The notes beneath the pieces are model-generated. The model worked only from the letters and a program-made list of their open reading frames with translations, did no database searches and was not told the DNA's origin. The position numbers were made by a program, and so were the translations under genes. Shown piece after piece: positions 10,601 through 21,200 of a stretch of DNA of 39,779 bases (the first letter of the stretch is position 1; every line of letters begins with the position of its first letter). Origin of the DNA: Cytidiella melzeri (lineage: Eukaryota; Basidiomycota; Agaricomycetes; Polyporales; Irpicaceae); assembly GCA_022592445.1 (NCBI GenBank), contig JABYQR010000394.1:1-39779 (forward strand), written 5' to 3'.

Positions 10601-13600
10601 TCGACTCAATCAGCTGCGGCCGGTACGCCGCGATCACCTTCTCCTCGAGCAACGCGTACGCCATCCATTGACTCGCAATAGTCGCCATACTGTTGCTCTT
10701 GTATGAGTACCAGTCCACGGAGTTCCGCGCGATGAAGTTCAAGATCACCGTGTCCTTAGTCGCGACCGGGTGAGTGCGCCCTTTCCTCGCCGTGCTCAGC
10801 ATCGTGGTGATGTCCTTCACGACGGCTCCCAGCCAGAACACGGTAGTGGGGAATGGCTGATCGAACCTGCTGAAGATCGGCACGAAGCGCGCGATGTCGA
10901 AGGGCGTCTTGGGAACAGGAGGCGGCTTCTCTTCAGCTGTCTCAGCCTCTTGCTGCGCGCGTTTTCCACCCTTCGACGGTGCCACCGTGATCACCCTTGG
11001 TCGTTTCCTCGTGCCGTACTCCTCGTCGTCCGCCTCGTTGACGTCCGCGCCTGCGTCGTCGATGAAGTCGTCTGCTGTGTTCGGACGCTTCTTCATCGTC
11101 GTCGTCCAGACCCTGGGGTTCACTGTGTCCGGATCGCCCTTGACGAAGGCCGAGTTGATGACGTTTCCATTCACGCAGCGCTGGATGTCGCCGTTCTTGA
11201 GGAGGCGTTGTGGCGGCCTGTGGCGGCACCCAGGACCGACGCTTGTCTGGAGCATGTCCAGGATCTCCGGTAATGACCAGATTGCGGTGAACAACGCGTC
11301 CTGGGCAGCCTCGACCTTGGATCTTGCGATGCGCGACCCACTCAGCGACAACGATTGGAACATCGCCTGCGTGAGATCCTTGCCGCCGTGTCCGCGAGCG
11401 TTGTTGCTCGGGTAGAGCATGAGCGGAGCGAACCACAGAGCGAGCTGCATGAAGGTATGTCAGTGTGGCCCTTCTTGCGCGATGGTCAATAGAGCAGCAA
11501 CTCCGATAGTGCAAGTGTGCACTATCGAAGACGTGACATGGACGTGCTCCAATAGTGTACGCTCACACTATCGGGCACTGTACAAGCATGAGCTCCGATA
11601 GTGTACGCTCACACTATCGGACACGCTATATGGACTGTGCCCGATAGTGCGTATTGCCACTATCGGAGCACGGCTGGTCATGACTCCGATAGTGTCAATA
11701 CGCACTATCGGAGCACGTCAGTGGCAGGCCTCCGATAGTGCACCCTGGCACTATCGGACATCCTCTCACACTCCGTTGTGCGGCCGTCCAGCGCTTATGT
11801 ATCCGTTAACAAGTTAATCCACTATCGGACACCACGCATGGCCTGCGCGGGCAAAGGCTGCCCACCGATAGTGCATCCTCTCGTTATCGGACTCACTTGC
11901 ACCGTCCTCCGATAGCACAACGCGTCACTATCGGACTTCAGACAGAACGCTGCTCACCTCCTCAATCCCTTCCTGGCTCTCCAGAAGTCGCCTGTACGCC
12001 TGCTCCAGCGGGGTCTTCGTCGCCAGCGGCCACGGCGTGTAGCTCTCCGTGCGTTGCCCAAGCAGAACTAACGCTCGCCACGCATACGAGTCGTACCGCG
12101 CCTTCTGCTCAACCTCGTCCTTCGGCAGCTCCTTCCCATCGTTTGCCAACGTCGCAGCCACATTCATCGCGTACTCCTTCAGCTGGTGGTCGTACTGGTT
12201 GCTCCCCGTCGTACCAGCATAGATGTAGTTCTCCGGGTCGATCAGCTCCACGTACGCCTCGTCAAAGTACTCCATCCTCGTCGCCGTAAGCACATCCCGG
12301 TCTGGCACCCCAGTCGCATCGTGACACAGCTCAACCAGCTCAGACAACGTCGCCCGCGCCGCAACCATCTCCGCAAGGTCCTCAACCACCTTCGCCTCCT
12401 CCAACTCGTGCGCTCGCTTCAGATCGCTCCAGCGCGCCCCATCATGCCTCCGCTTGTAGCTCCCAGTAAACGACCTGATCTTCACCCGGTCGTTGTCCGT
12501 CAGCGCCGTCAACTTCTCAAAGTCCGTCACAACACCAAGCTCCTCCAGCTGCCCAGCCGTCATTGCCTCGCGAAGCTTCTGCAGCTTCGCCGCGGAGGAA
12601 CACAGGCCCATCGTCGCTTTCTCCTCACTCTGCACAACACCCAGCACCGCCTTGTACGTCCACAAAGACGTAATCGGCCGCAGAATCAGCTCCTGCACCG
12701 CAAACATCTTCTGCGCAGCTCGCCAGTACAACTGTTCAAATCGTTAGCGCGTCACACCACATTCACAACTTCCTCACTCACCTCCCCCGGCGTCCTCTCA
12801 ATGTTCCTCGACATCCATCTCGTAGACGTAACAGTCAACGCAGGGTAATACTCACGGTACACAAGGTACGTGAGCAGATAATCCCGCGTCACCGTGTGCT
12901 GAACCAACTGCACAGTACCACCCTTCGGCTGCGTCTTCTGGATTTCCACCATTCGCCCCTTCCACGTCGCCTCAAGCTCGCGTCTGCTCTCCTTCTCGGC
13001 CGCATCCTCTCTCACCTTCTCCGCACGCACGTCCTCCAGCTCCTGCTTCAGTCGCGCAATCCGTCGCACAAGTCGCCCCTTGAACTTCAACGCAAGTTGC
13101 ACCCGCAGTTGCCCAAGGTCCTGCTCCGCAATATCAGTCTCCATCGGCTCCTCGCCCGCAAGATCCTCCGCCGTAAACGCAATGTCCGGTATCTTCTCGT
13201 ACTGCGGCACTCCATCCACCTCCTCAACCTCCTCGTACTTCAGCACCTCCCTCAGCGCATCCTTCACCCGTGAGTTCCGCCTCTTCAATCCCTCCAACCG
13301 CTGCTTGATCACGTCGTACATGTCGCGCTTCTTCTTGTAGCCCCGGCAAATCGTCATCAACGCCTCCTCAGGCGTCTCCCTCAAACGTACGTCGTGCTTG
13401 TTCGCAGCAAGTGCGCTTCGTGTTTCGTCCGTCAGGTCCTCTGGAAAATCGCACGTAAACACAAATCAGCACGGTCCCTTCAAACACACAACATGAGGAC
13501 ATCACCTTCAGCATACACCCCAACCAACCACTTCCCCTTGTACTTCTGGAACGTACGCACACGTCGCACAGTCTCCTCCTCAGCCGCAATCAACGCCTCA

Positions 13601-14522
13601 TGCTCCTGCACCTGCTTCTCCCAATCCTCCCCCTGCAACTCGAATTGCTCAGCACTCGCACCCAACATCACGCTTCGCAGCTCCTCCACAATCGCCTGAA
13701 CCTCAGCAATCTTCTGCGTACTCTTCTTCACCGACTCCGGGTCAATCGAGTCCTGGATCACTCGAACAGCCGCATGTCGATGCTGCCCTCCAAGCGCTTC
13801 CAAACGCTTCGGCACCGTCTTCAGGCACCCAACAAGCGGCGGGTACTCGTCCACATTCGTCGTGAACTCCTTCACAAGCTGCCCCTTCCCCTCCCCACCC
13901 ACTCCCCCATCCCCACCCTCCATCACGTCCACGTCCTCGCTCTCCTCGCTCTCCAAAAAATCCTGCGACGCCTTCGGCCGGGGAGGACTCGCCACCACCT
14001 CCTTCAACATCGTCTTCGACAGCATCACAGGAATGAACGTCTGCCGGTCAAAACGGCGCAGCCCGTCCTTCCACATGCTGTCCTTCAGCTCGTCCACCGC
14101 CCGCTTGTTGATCGGCCTGTTGTTCTCGATCCCAAAAGACAGCGGTGGAGACCCAAGGATGTCAAGCCATGCGAACCCCAGGAACGCTCCGTCAATGCTG
14201 CGCTGCAGCTTTTGCGTCGCCCGAATCGCAACGTGAACGTCCTCCGCGCCAATCGTCTCAAGCCTCTTCTCCGCCTCCACGTACTTACGCTGCGTCGCCT
14301 CCTGCGCAATCAACGCCTCCTCCTGTATACACAGTACATAGTCAGCATTCGTACTCAATACATACGTTCAACACCACGTACCTTTTGCCTCTCCCTCTCC
14401 TCCTTCTTGTACTTTCGGTTATCCGCCGCCTGCTTCTTTCTCGCCTTCAGGAGCGCCTTCTCCTGCTCCGATTGCTCCGTCGCCTTGCTCTTCTCACTTA
14501 CCTTGCTTGCTTTTGGTGCCAT
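7662..14522 (-). CDS. Gene A, large protein with a ParB/sulfiredoxin-like domain
   Basis: Exons: 14522-14382, 14322-13506, 13440-12782, 12731-11958, 11444-10272, 10209-9890, 9826-8483, 8061-8029, 7971-7932, 7869-7825, 7752-7662. Allowing one missing base in exon 6 (near 10105) and one in exon 7 (near 9040) gives 5439 nt, or 1812 residues, with every junction in phase. Exon 7 also has an in-frame TGA at 9616-9614, which could be a CGA-to-TGA transition. Domain order: lysine-rich start; residues about 112-235 match the ParB/Srx fold (NRPINKRAVDELKDSM, then after an acidic insert LGGQHRHAAV, like the GxHRxxA motif of ParB and the GGCHR motif of sulfiredoxin, with Gln for Cys); a coiled coil near 430-480; an unrecognised middle with a KRPR-type nuclear signal; a disordered Ser/Pro/Glu-rich tail from about 1296. 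The Cys-to-Gln change argues against sulfiredoxin chemistry; DNA binding or a nucleotide switch is inference only. Confidence 0.75.
8128..8447. repeat. Palindromic site array in intron 7 of gene A
   Basis: Six copies spaced about 58-60 bp apart lie in the 421-nt intron 8482-8062. The cores are nearly the same (GTG...CAC inner arms), and the spacer containing ACACCCAACGAGCAGACAA is repeated too, so this array arose by recent tandem duplication of the whole unit. Confidence 0.92.
11503..11934. repeat. Palindromic site array in intron 4 of gene A
   Basis: Eight full copies and one half copy (near 11820) lie in the 513-nt intron 11957-11445. Unlike the intron 7 array, the cores here are diverse, yet nearly all keep 14 bp between the half-sites and most have complementary GTG/CAC inner arms. 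Confidence 0.92.
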
Positions 14523-14681
14523 TGTGAGTTGTGTGAGAGTGCGTTAAGTAGACTGTGGTGGTTGTGGTTGAGAAGATTGTAATCGGATTCCATCGCAACA
14601 GTCCGCTCGCAAATCAAACTCAGACTGATTGCCGCTCCGGCAATCTCACGTGAGGTTCTCACAGGGGACGACCCTCCACAT

Positions 14682-15031
14682 CCGATAGCGTCACATTGCG
14701 TTATCGGGGAGAGGGGTTATGCTGGGCTACAGCTACACAGTCCGATAACAGCTTCTTGCATTATCGGAGCATGCATTAGCATAGTCCGATAACAGCTTCT
14801 TGTGTTATCGGAGTATGCAGTAGCATAGTCCGATAACAGCTTCTTGTGTTATCGGAGTATGCTACTGCATGCTCCGATAACAGCTTCTTGTGTTATCGGA
14901 GTATGCAGTAGCATAGTCCGATAACCGCCTGTTGCGTTATCGGGGCATGCAGTAGCATACTCCGATAACACAAGAAGCTGTTATCGGACTATGCTACTGC
15001 ATACTCCGATAACACAAGAAGCTGTTATCGG
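14682..15031. repeat. Palindromic site array 5' of gene A, alternating with a second small hairpin
   Basis: Eight copies lie between the start of gene A and the end of gene C. Most cores read ACAGCTTCTTGTGT or its reverse complement. Between copies sits a smaller inverted repeat, TATGC-AGTA-GCATA. Units near 14743-14920 run in one orientation and the last two, near 14963-15031, in the other. The remaining sequence of the 14523-15183 gap shows no gene. Confidence 0.9.
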
Positions 15032-15183
15032 ACTGTACAACCTCGCTGCACACAGCAATGCAGACCACTTTAGAGACGGTTAGGCTTGCTGGCGTACACG
15101 CTTCGGCCACACCTCAAAATTCACACTTTGCAATCACATAACAGCATACATCACATATCACACTCAGCTACAACCAATACTAG

Positions 15184-15947
15184 CTAATCAAAGTGCGATA
15201 GACATGCTATGTACTGCTCGTACGTCCAGTTCATCATCTCCGCACGCTCATGGATGTCAAGTACCTTAGGCTCCTCAGAGCAATACAAATACACCCCAAC
15301 CAACGGCTCACCTCCCACAGACGGTCGAAGACACACTTGCGTGTACCCATCACATCGCTCAAGCTTCACAACATAGTACAGGTCCTCCCCCGTACCATCA
15401 GGGCGCGGAACCCACGTCCTCCCAACTCGGTCCCTCTGTCGCTCAAGGTGCCTCACAGTCCCCTCGTACCCGTCAGGTCCAGGCGTCACATACACCCGGA
15501 TCTTTTTAAGATTTGGACGCGGCAACACCAAACGCACCGGCGGTCGGTTCTCCTTCGAACCTCAAACTCTTCTCAGCACTGAAGTCCCAATCCCAATGCA
15601 ATCCAAATATAACTCACCGTCCTCGTCCTCGTCCTCCTCCTCCTCCTCAGAATCCCATCCAGAAACTTCGTCATCCTCCTCCTCCTCCTCATCCTCATCC
15701 TCATCCTCGTACCCATCTTCTTCCTCATCCACATCTTCATTCTCCTCATCATCATCAATCTCCTCCTCAAACAACCGCGCAGGTGTAACAGTCTCGTCTA
15801 AGCACACAATCCACATGTCAGTTCACATCGCCGTTCACTCATGCAGAAGCACTCACCACTTCCATCACTCCACACACTGCTGGCGTCCGTCCCAACACAC
15901 AGACGCTCAATCTCCTCCGCAACCGTGGATACGTCCATGCCGTTCAT
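15184..15947 (-). CDS. Gene C, small acidic protein (left copy)
   Basis: Three exons, 15947-15857, 15797-15618 and 15560-15184, with introns of 59 and 57 nt, give 648 nt or 215 residues with no frame break. Residues about 45-90 are almost entirely Asp and Glu. The C-terminal part, with KKIRVYV, GYEGTVRHLE, DLYYVVKLERCDGY and LVGVYLY, looks like a run of short beta-strands and might be a small barrel, but I do not recognise a family. An acidic block next to a small barrel would suit a chromatin or histone-binding partner; that is inference. A TATATATA stretch lies about 60 bp upstream of the ATG. The antisense serine-rich reading frame over the acidic block is a shadow. Confidence 0.75.
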
Positions 15948-16008
15948 CGCGAGCTGCACGTTAGAGGACAGAGGGCTAGTTACATTCCTCCCGTACTCGA
16001 ACCAACAT

Positions 16009-16018
16009 TATATATATA
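16009..16018 (-). promoter_or_regulatory. Probable TATA box of gene C
   Basis: TATATATA run about 60 bp 5' of the gene C ATG. The same run is kept in the right-hand copy near 24249-24258. Confidence 0.5.
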
Positions 16019-16342
16019 CCCTTCTGCATGCTAAGCGAACTCATCTCGGTCTCTTCAAGAAGTCTGACAGCTTCGTGATGGATCAACTTCACAGTTGCAT
16101 TAAACCGCTCAAAATGACATATTATTTACATAACACCCCCATCACAGTGTCACACACTTGTACCCCCCTCGCAACAATATCACAAATTCCCACGCTGCGT
16201 TACAGATCATAGTTCTCCGCTTCATGCCCAAAATCTTGTTTTATTCACAAAAACACAGTCGCCCTACTTATATTCCACCACTCATCACATCATGTCTCCC
16301 TCCCATACATGCTTGGCCTGCATGCCAACGGCATCACAGTAC

Positions 16343-16572
16343 ACTGCGCACAAACGATATCCCACATACACTTCATACATCAAAACCAAGCCTAACCTCA
16401 CAAGGCGTGGTGGCGTAGTGGTACCAGCACCGGACCTTGCACCCACTGCAGTGCAAGGCGTTCGGTTCGATCCCAGCTCACACCACACAAACAACGCCGA
16501 TATACTCGCTGGCTTCAAGCATTCCCTGCAACGTAACCCGTTACAGGTAATGCTTGTAGCAAGCATGTTTTT
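16343..16572 (+). mobile_element. tRNA-derived SINE-like unit 1
   Basis: It holds an A-box-like TGGCGTAGTGG and a B-box GGTTCGATCCC at tRNA spacing, followed by a conserved tail (GCAACGTAACCCGTTACAGG) and a T5 run, which fits a pol III terminator. The anticodon arm is distorted (a seven-pair stem around an eight-base loop), so this is not a working tRNA gene. A second unit follows in tandem. Confidence 0.72.
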
Positions 16573-16592
16573 CTACCACCCTTCTCCCCTCC

Positions 16593-17123
16593 CCGATAGC
16601 GCAACGTTTTCTTATCGGAGTACCACCCCTCCTCCCAACAGCCCGATAGTGCGGTAATTCGCTATTGGAGATCACCAGCCTGCCAATCTTTCACCACTAC
16701 TGCGCACAAGCAATACCCACATACACTACATAGATCAAAACCGAGCCTAACCTCACAAGGCGTAGTGGCGTAGTGGTTATCGCACCGGACCTTGCACCCC
16801 CTCCAGTGCAGGGCGTTCGGTTCGATCCCCACTCACGCCACACGCCGATATACTCGCCGGCTTCAAGCATTCCCTGCAACGTAACCCGTTACAGGTAATG
16901 CTTGTAGCAAGCATGTTTTTCTACCACCCCTCGCCCTCCCCCGATAGCGCAATGTTTTCTTATCGGAGTACCACCCCTCCTGCCAGCAGTCCGATAGCGT
17001 TGTAGCCTGCTATCGGAGAAAACCCTAAGTACTCATTTCCCCGATAGTGCGGACTCTCGCTATCGGGGAATCCCTTGACTCTCCCTGCACCATGCCTCCG
17101 ATAGTGAACAACTTTCTTATCGG
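16593..17123. repeat. Palindromic sites beside the SINE units
   Basis: Six copies: 16593 and 16642 follow SINE unit 1; 16941, 16989, 17040 and 17098 follow unit 2. The copy just after each SINE is the same (GCGCAACGTTTTCT or GCGCAATGTTTTCT core), so the tandemly duplicated unit includes both the SINE and the site. Confidence 0.9.
16699..16920 (+). mobile_element. tRNA-derived SINE-like unit 2
   Basis: Same A box, B box, tail and T5 end as unit 1, about 356 bp downstream. Its 3' tRNA-like end, ACTCACGCCAC, pairs better with the 5' GGCGT than in unit 1, so this copy is closer to the ancestral tRNA. Confidence 0.72.
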
Positions 17124-17371
17124 ACTAGCACTCCGTGCTCAAATTGTTTAAATTGCTCAAATTACATCAATTACATTAATTACATCACTGGGCACTGAAA
17201 ATACTGACCTCCATTTTTCATAGCCCTCTGCCCCTGCAAATATTGACACTCTCTTTTTCAAGGCACGTGACCCTGAAAATATTGTTCGTCGCTTTTTGAG
17301 GCCCTACGGGCCCTCAAAAACAGAGGCTGAACCTCAGGCTGAACCTTACCAGGGTAGTTCTTTAAGGTATA

Positions 17372-18250
17372 ATCACTCTCGCTATCACTACAACTCACAC
17401 GACTTCGTCGCTCACCACCGCCACCACCACGACTACGTCCTTCGCCACCGCAACCACCACCACATCGTCCTTCGCCACCGCAACCACCACCACCATTCAC
17501 CACCCCCATTCCAACTCTCGGTAGCGGAGTATCTGCTACCTGAGTCCTCCTCGAGCTCACCACCACCACATCGTCCTTCGCCACAGCAACCACTACCACC
17601 ATCCACCACCCCCATTCCAACTCTCGGTAGCGGAGTATCTGCTACCTGAGTCCTCCTCGAGCTCACCACCACCACATCGTCCTTCGCCACCGCAACCACC
17701 ACGACCATCCACCACCCCCAGTCCAACTCTCGGTAGCGGAGAATCTGCTACCAGAGTCCTTCAACACAAGCTCTATCACCTCCTCATCTTCATATCCTCA
17801 CGGCAGCGGAGCATCTGCTGTCGAGTCCTCCACCGCCAGCTGTATCTCCTCCTCCCCTCCACACACTCACGGTAGCGGAGTATCTGCTACCTGAGCCTTC
17901 ACCGTTAACTGTCTCGACAGCGGAGCATCTGTCCGTCCAAGGAACTCGTCACCTCCGTAGCATCTGAGCCTGCAGCCTAGTTTCTGCCTGGACTTGTCTG
18001 CTCGCGACAGCCAAGCTTTCGCAAGGACGCGCCGCCTCTTTAAGAACATCAACGTTTGAACAGGTCTGTTCCTGGACTGATCTGCTTGTAAGTACAAATA
18101 TTCGCCATGCTTTCGCTCGTTGCTGATAGTCGCCAAGTTCTCCCTACTTCTTGTGCCGTAGACACTCGCTACTCACCGACCCCATCACAAGTCGTAAGTG
18201 TCCTACCCTGATCAGGTTGTGCCTCCAAACTAATATCCCTGCAGTGCTGA
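17372..18250. repeat. Leader of gene D with a second hairpin family in about 107-bp tandem units
   Basis: The pyrimidine-rich leader holds three tandem units (near 17511, 17618, 17727) with the inverted repeat GGTAGC-GGAGTATCT-GCTACC. Three or so diverged copies follow near 17800, 17869 and 17915, including versions with changed but still pairing arms (GGCAGC...GCTGTC). It shares nothing with the CCGATA family. A good 51-nt intron, GTAAGT at 18194 to CAG at 18244 with a CTAAT branch, lies just before the gene D ATG. A short upstream reading frame starts at 18108. Confidence 0.75.
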
Positions 18251-18251
18251 T

Positions 18252-21200
18252 ATGTCGACCCTCCCCCAAACCCTGCCCAAACCCTCGGTATTGTGGGCTT
18301 CTGACACCGATATCCCCCGCTATCCTGGCCTCTATGTCTCTCCCAACATGTCCACTCTCCCGAAGCTTGCGCCGGAAAACCTCACAAAACACATTGGTCG
18401 CCTTCCGCTGCCCTGGCCATGGCTCTACACGAGACTGGCCAACCAAGCACACTATTGGACCGCGGTCACGCCGAGAGAGACACAGTACACCGGTCTGCTG
18501 CAACCGCTGGCGGGAATCAAGATAGTCCAAGGCAACGACAAACAGTGGAGGCTGGAGAATGTACAAGAGTGGCGCGACTTGGAGGCTTTCCTGCGCAGAG
18601 TCCTCGACGCGATGAAGCGAACTTTCCCCTTAGGAGTGTATACGCCTCTCCTCGTCCAGATAGATCGCAACACGTTTCCCTGGCCACAAGATTATAACTA
18701 CGATCGCAGCTGGCCAACAAAAAAACAAGCCAAATCGTTCCTGGGCATTGTGCGAGGAGTCTTCAGGATCAACGTGTCGAAGGTAACATACGCGGGACAT
18801 CTATTGCCTAAACATTGGTTGGACTCATTGCAACATCGGAAGCTGGTATCCGAACACGAGGCACGCATGTTGCGCAGGTCTACGATTTGCCTGGTCGGCG
18901 ACAAGGCTGACCAGTCAACCACGGATAGATTGGGGCTTGTCGTCGACGTCACCGTCGGAGCAATGCAGTCAACACTTGAGAACCTCAAGGAGGTTATAAA
19001 CCACTTTCAATTGCCTGTCTGGCTGTACTTCGGCCCGCGCCCAGCAGTTTCTGAGCACCCTTGGTCCACCGAGTATCTGCCCTCAGCAGTTGAGTTGGAA
19101 GCCTCACTTCGACAGCCTGCAACGCGTTTCGCTTGGGACGAATGGGACGAAGAAGTCGCAGAGGCTCGTGATGTTGTAGGTGTGGAGTCCATGGGCGGCC
19201 CCTCGTCGTCTTCAGCACCATCCTCGTCTTCTGCTTGGGGCTCACTCGACACTCATTGGCCGTCCTCTGTTGAAGGCACAAACATTGTCCATGTGCCCCG
19301 TGCCACCTCGTCGCAAGTGAGCAACGTGACACGTCCACCTGGCCCTCTTTATGTCGCCACGCGAGGGCAAAGTTCAACCACTGGTCAGGCACCGGGTGAA
19401 ACACCCCAGCAGTTCTTTGCGAGGAGAGAGAAGGTTAGTGCAGCAAAACTCGCCCAAATGAATCCGGCGCAGAAGGCTCGTGTGCAAGCAAGGGAGGTGC
19501 TGCATGCCAATCTCGAACTCCCAAACAAGAGCCACAACTGCCAAGTCTTCAGATGGGAAGAGTCAGACGACAGCAGCGGCGCCTGGAACAGAGTTCTTGT
19601 CGGAAAGCCTCGCTGGCGCGACTTGTGGGCCGACACTGCTTGGTCGCAACGCAGGTACAATGCTGTGTTCAACGAATTCGACATTTGGGAGGAGCTGGAC
19701 CCATCTGCTACGACCGAGGATCAGGAATTGGTGGATGGTTGGGGCTACTTTGACGACGCACCGCGATTACAGAATCTGCGCTCGGCTGCGAGTCCTCAGG
19801 CTGAGACATTGCCTGAGTTGCCTTCTCGCTCTCCTCCTCGTCGCCCTTGCTCTCCTCCTCGTCGCCCTTGCTCTCCTCGACGTCGTTCTCGCTCTCCTCC
19901 TCGTCGTTCTCGCTCTCCTCCTCGTCGTTCTCGCTCTGCTGCACGTCGCTCTCGCTCACCTCGACGTCGCTCGCACTCTCCTCGACGTCGCTCTCGCTCT
20001 CGCTCTCCTCGACGTTGTTCCCACTCTGCTCCACGTCGCTCTCGCTCTCCTCCACGTCGCTCGCGCTCTCCTCGACGTCGTTCTCGCTCTCCTCGACGTC
20101 GACCTCGCACCCCACCCCTGGCTCCGCAGCCGATTGCTTCCACCAGTGGAAGTACATCCTCATCCACTCAAATGCCCCAGTCTGGTGCACCCGAGTTGTT
20201 GCAGAGGAAAGGCATTGCATTCGACCAGGCTCTGAGCTATCGCTACGGCATACTCACATCCGCAGCGGTGACGGTCGACGTGGATGAAGAGGCAACGCCG
20301 CGAGAAAAAGAGATCTACAAGTTCATGGGGATCATCAACGAGAAGGTCGGTCCTGGGTATCGCACACCAATGTGTGAACTCTTTGCATACCTCGAGGCCA
20401 AACCGAGCGACTTTGTAATGCCGCCACCTACGCTCACAGATCTTGTGCCCGGTACTGCCCTAGGACATCCGCTGCACCGTCAGAACAACCTGATTGTTCG
20501 GACTGTAATGGACAACGAGCAACACCATCGGTACTTTGTGTACGCTCGGGATCCACAGGCCAACAATGTGTCATACTCCCTTTGCCTGGCCGACCCTGTC
20601 ACCGTGAACCACCTCCTACGATCCGGGGTTGGTCCCTCGTTGGATGATGTGACTGGCGCATTGCTCAGATGGGGAGTGCCCTTCAACACACTGCAGTCAA
20701 TTGCGGACCCAACGGTGCTTCAGCCAACTCCCCCGATGCCCTCTTATTTCAACCTGGTACCGTTAGGGCTCGGACTCATCGAGCATCGTCACAAGTTCAC
20801 GATTGCGGACTATGAGGACTACCTCGAATATCAAGAGGAGGTCATCAAAAGTGTTCAGGGTCGCGCTGCCTTGTTACGGGGCGGCTTGCTGTGGCGACTG
20901 GCCCGTGACGCCTATGCAGACGATTCAGCGGTATACGACGGTCCGAGTGGGTTCCAAACACAGTGTAACCATCGTATACTAGACGGCTTGGACTATGTGG
21001 ACGATGTATTATCGCCACATCAAGAGGATGTGATCTGCGGAGTGTACAGGGTCATGCCGGGTAAGTACCATGTTTCTTGGACAAATTACAATGCTGATTA
21101 TATCTCAGAACACCCCGAGAATGGCCCTTCGGGTACTGCGTATCGGTCGTGGTGGCCAACTGTAACAACATGGTCGCAATCAGGGGTGGACCTCGACTAC

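Larger units (their letters stand above)
14955..17371. repeat. Left copy of a large direct repeat
   Basis: This segment is nearly identical to 23155-25251 in the same orientation. It carries gene C, two SINE units and two site arrays. It is longer than the right copy mainly because it has two tandem SINE units (offset about 356 bp) instead of one. Its right end, CTTTAAGGTATAAT, is exactly where the two copies diverge. Confidence 0.88.

Noticed and set aside
10894..11415. Plus-strand 173-residue frame over exon 5 of gene A
   Set aside because: Antisense to a strongly supported 391-codon exon.
13600..14547. 315-residue plus-strand reading frame
   Set aside because: Antisense to exons 1 and 2 of gene A, with the composition of a shadow frame (Leu/Arg/His-rich).
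15596..15964. Poly-serine protein on the plus strand
   Set aside because: It is the complement of the Asp/Glu run of gene C; the minus-strand model has consistent introns and the same structure in the duplicate copy.
16699..16920. Functional tRNA gene
   Set aside because: A and B boxes are present but the anticodon arm does not fold properly and three copies share a non-tRNA tail, so a SINE is the better reading.
19708..20220. Glu/Ser-rich minus-strand reading frames
   Set aside because: Shadows of the RS-repeat region of gene D.
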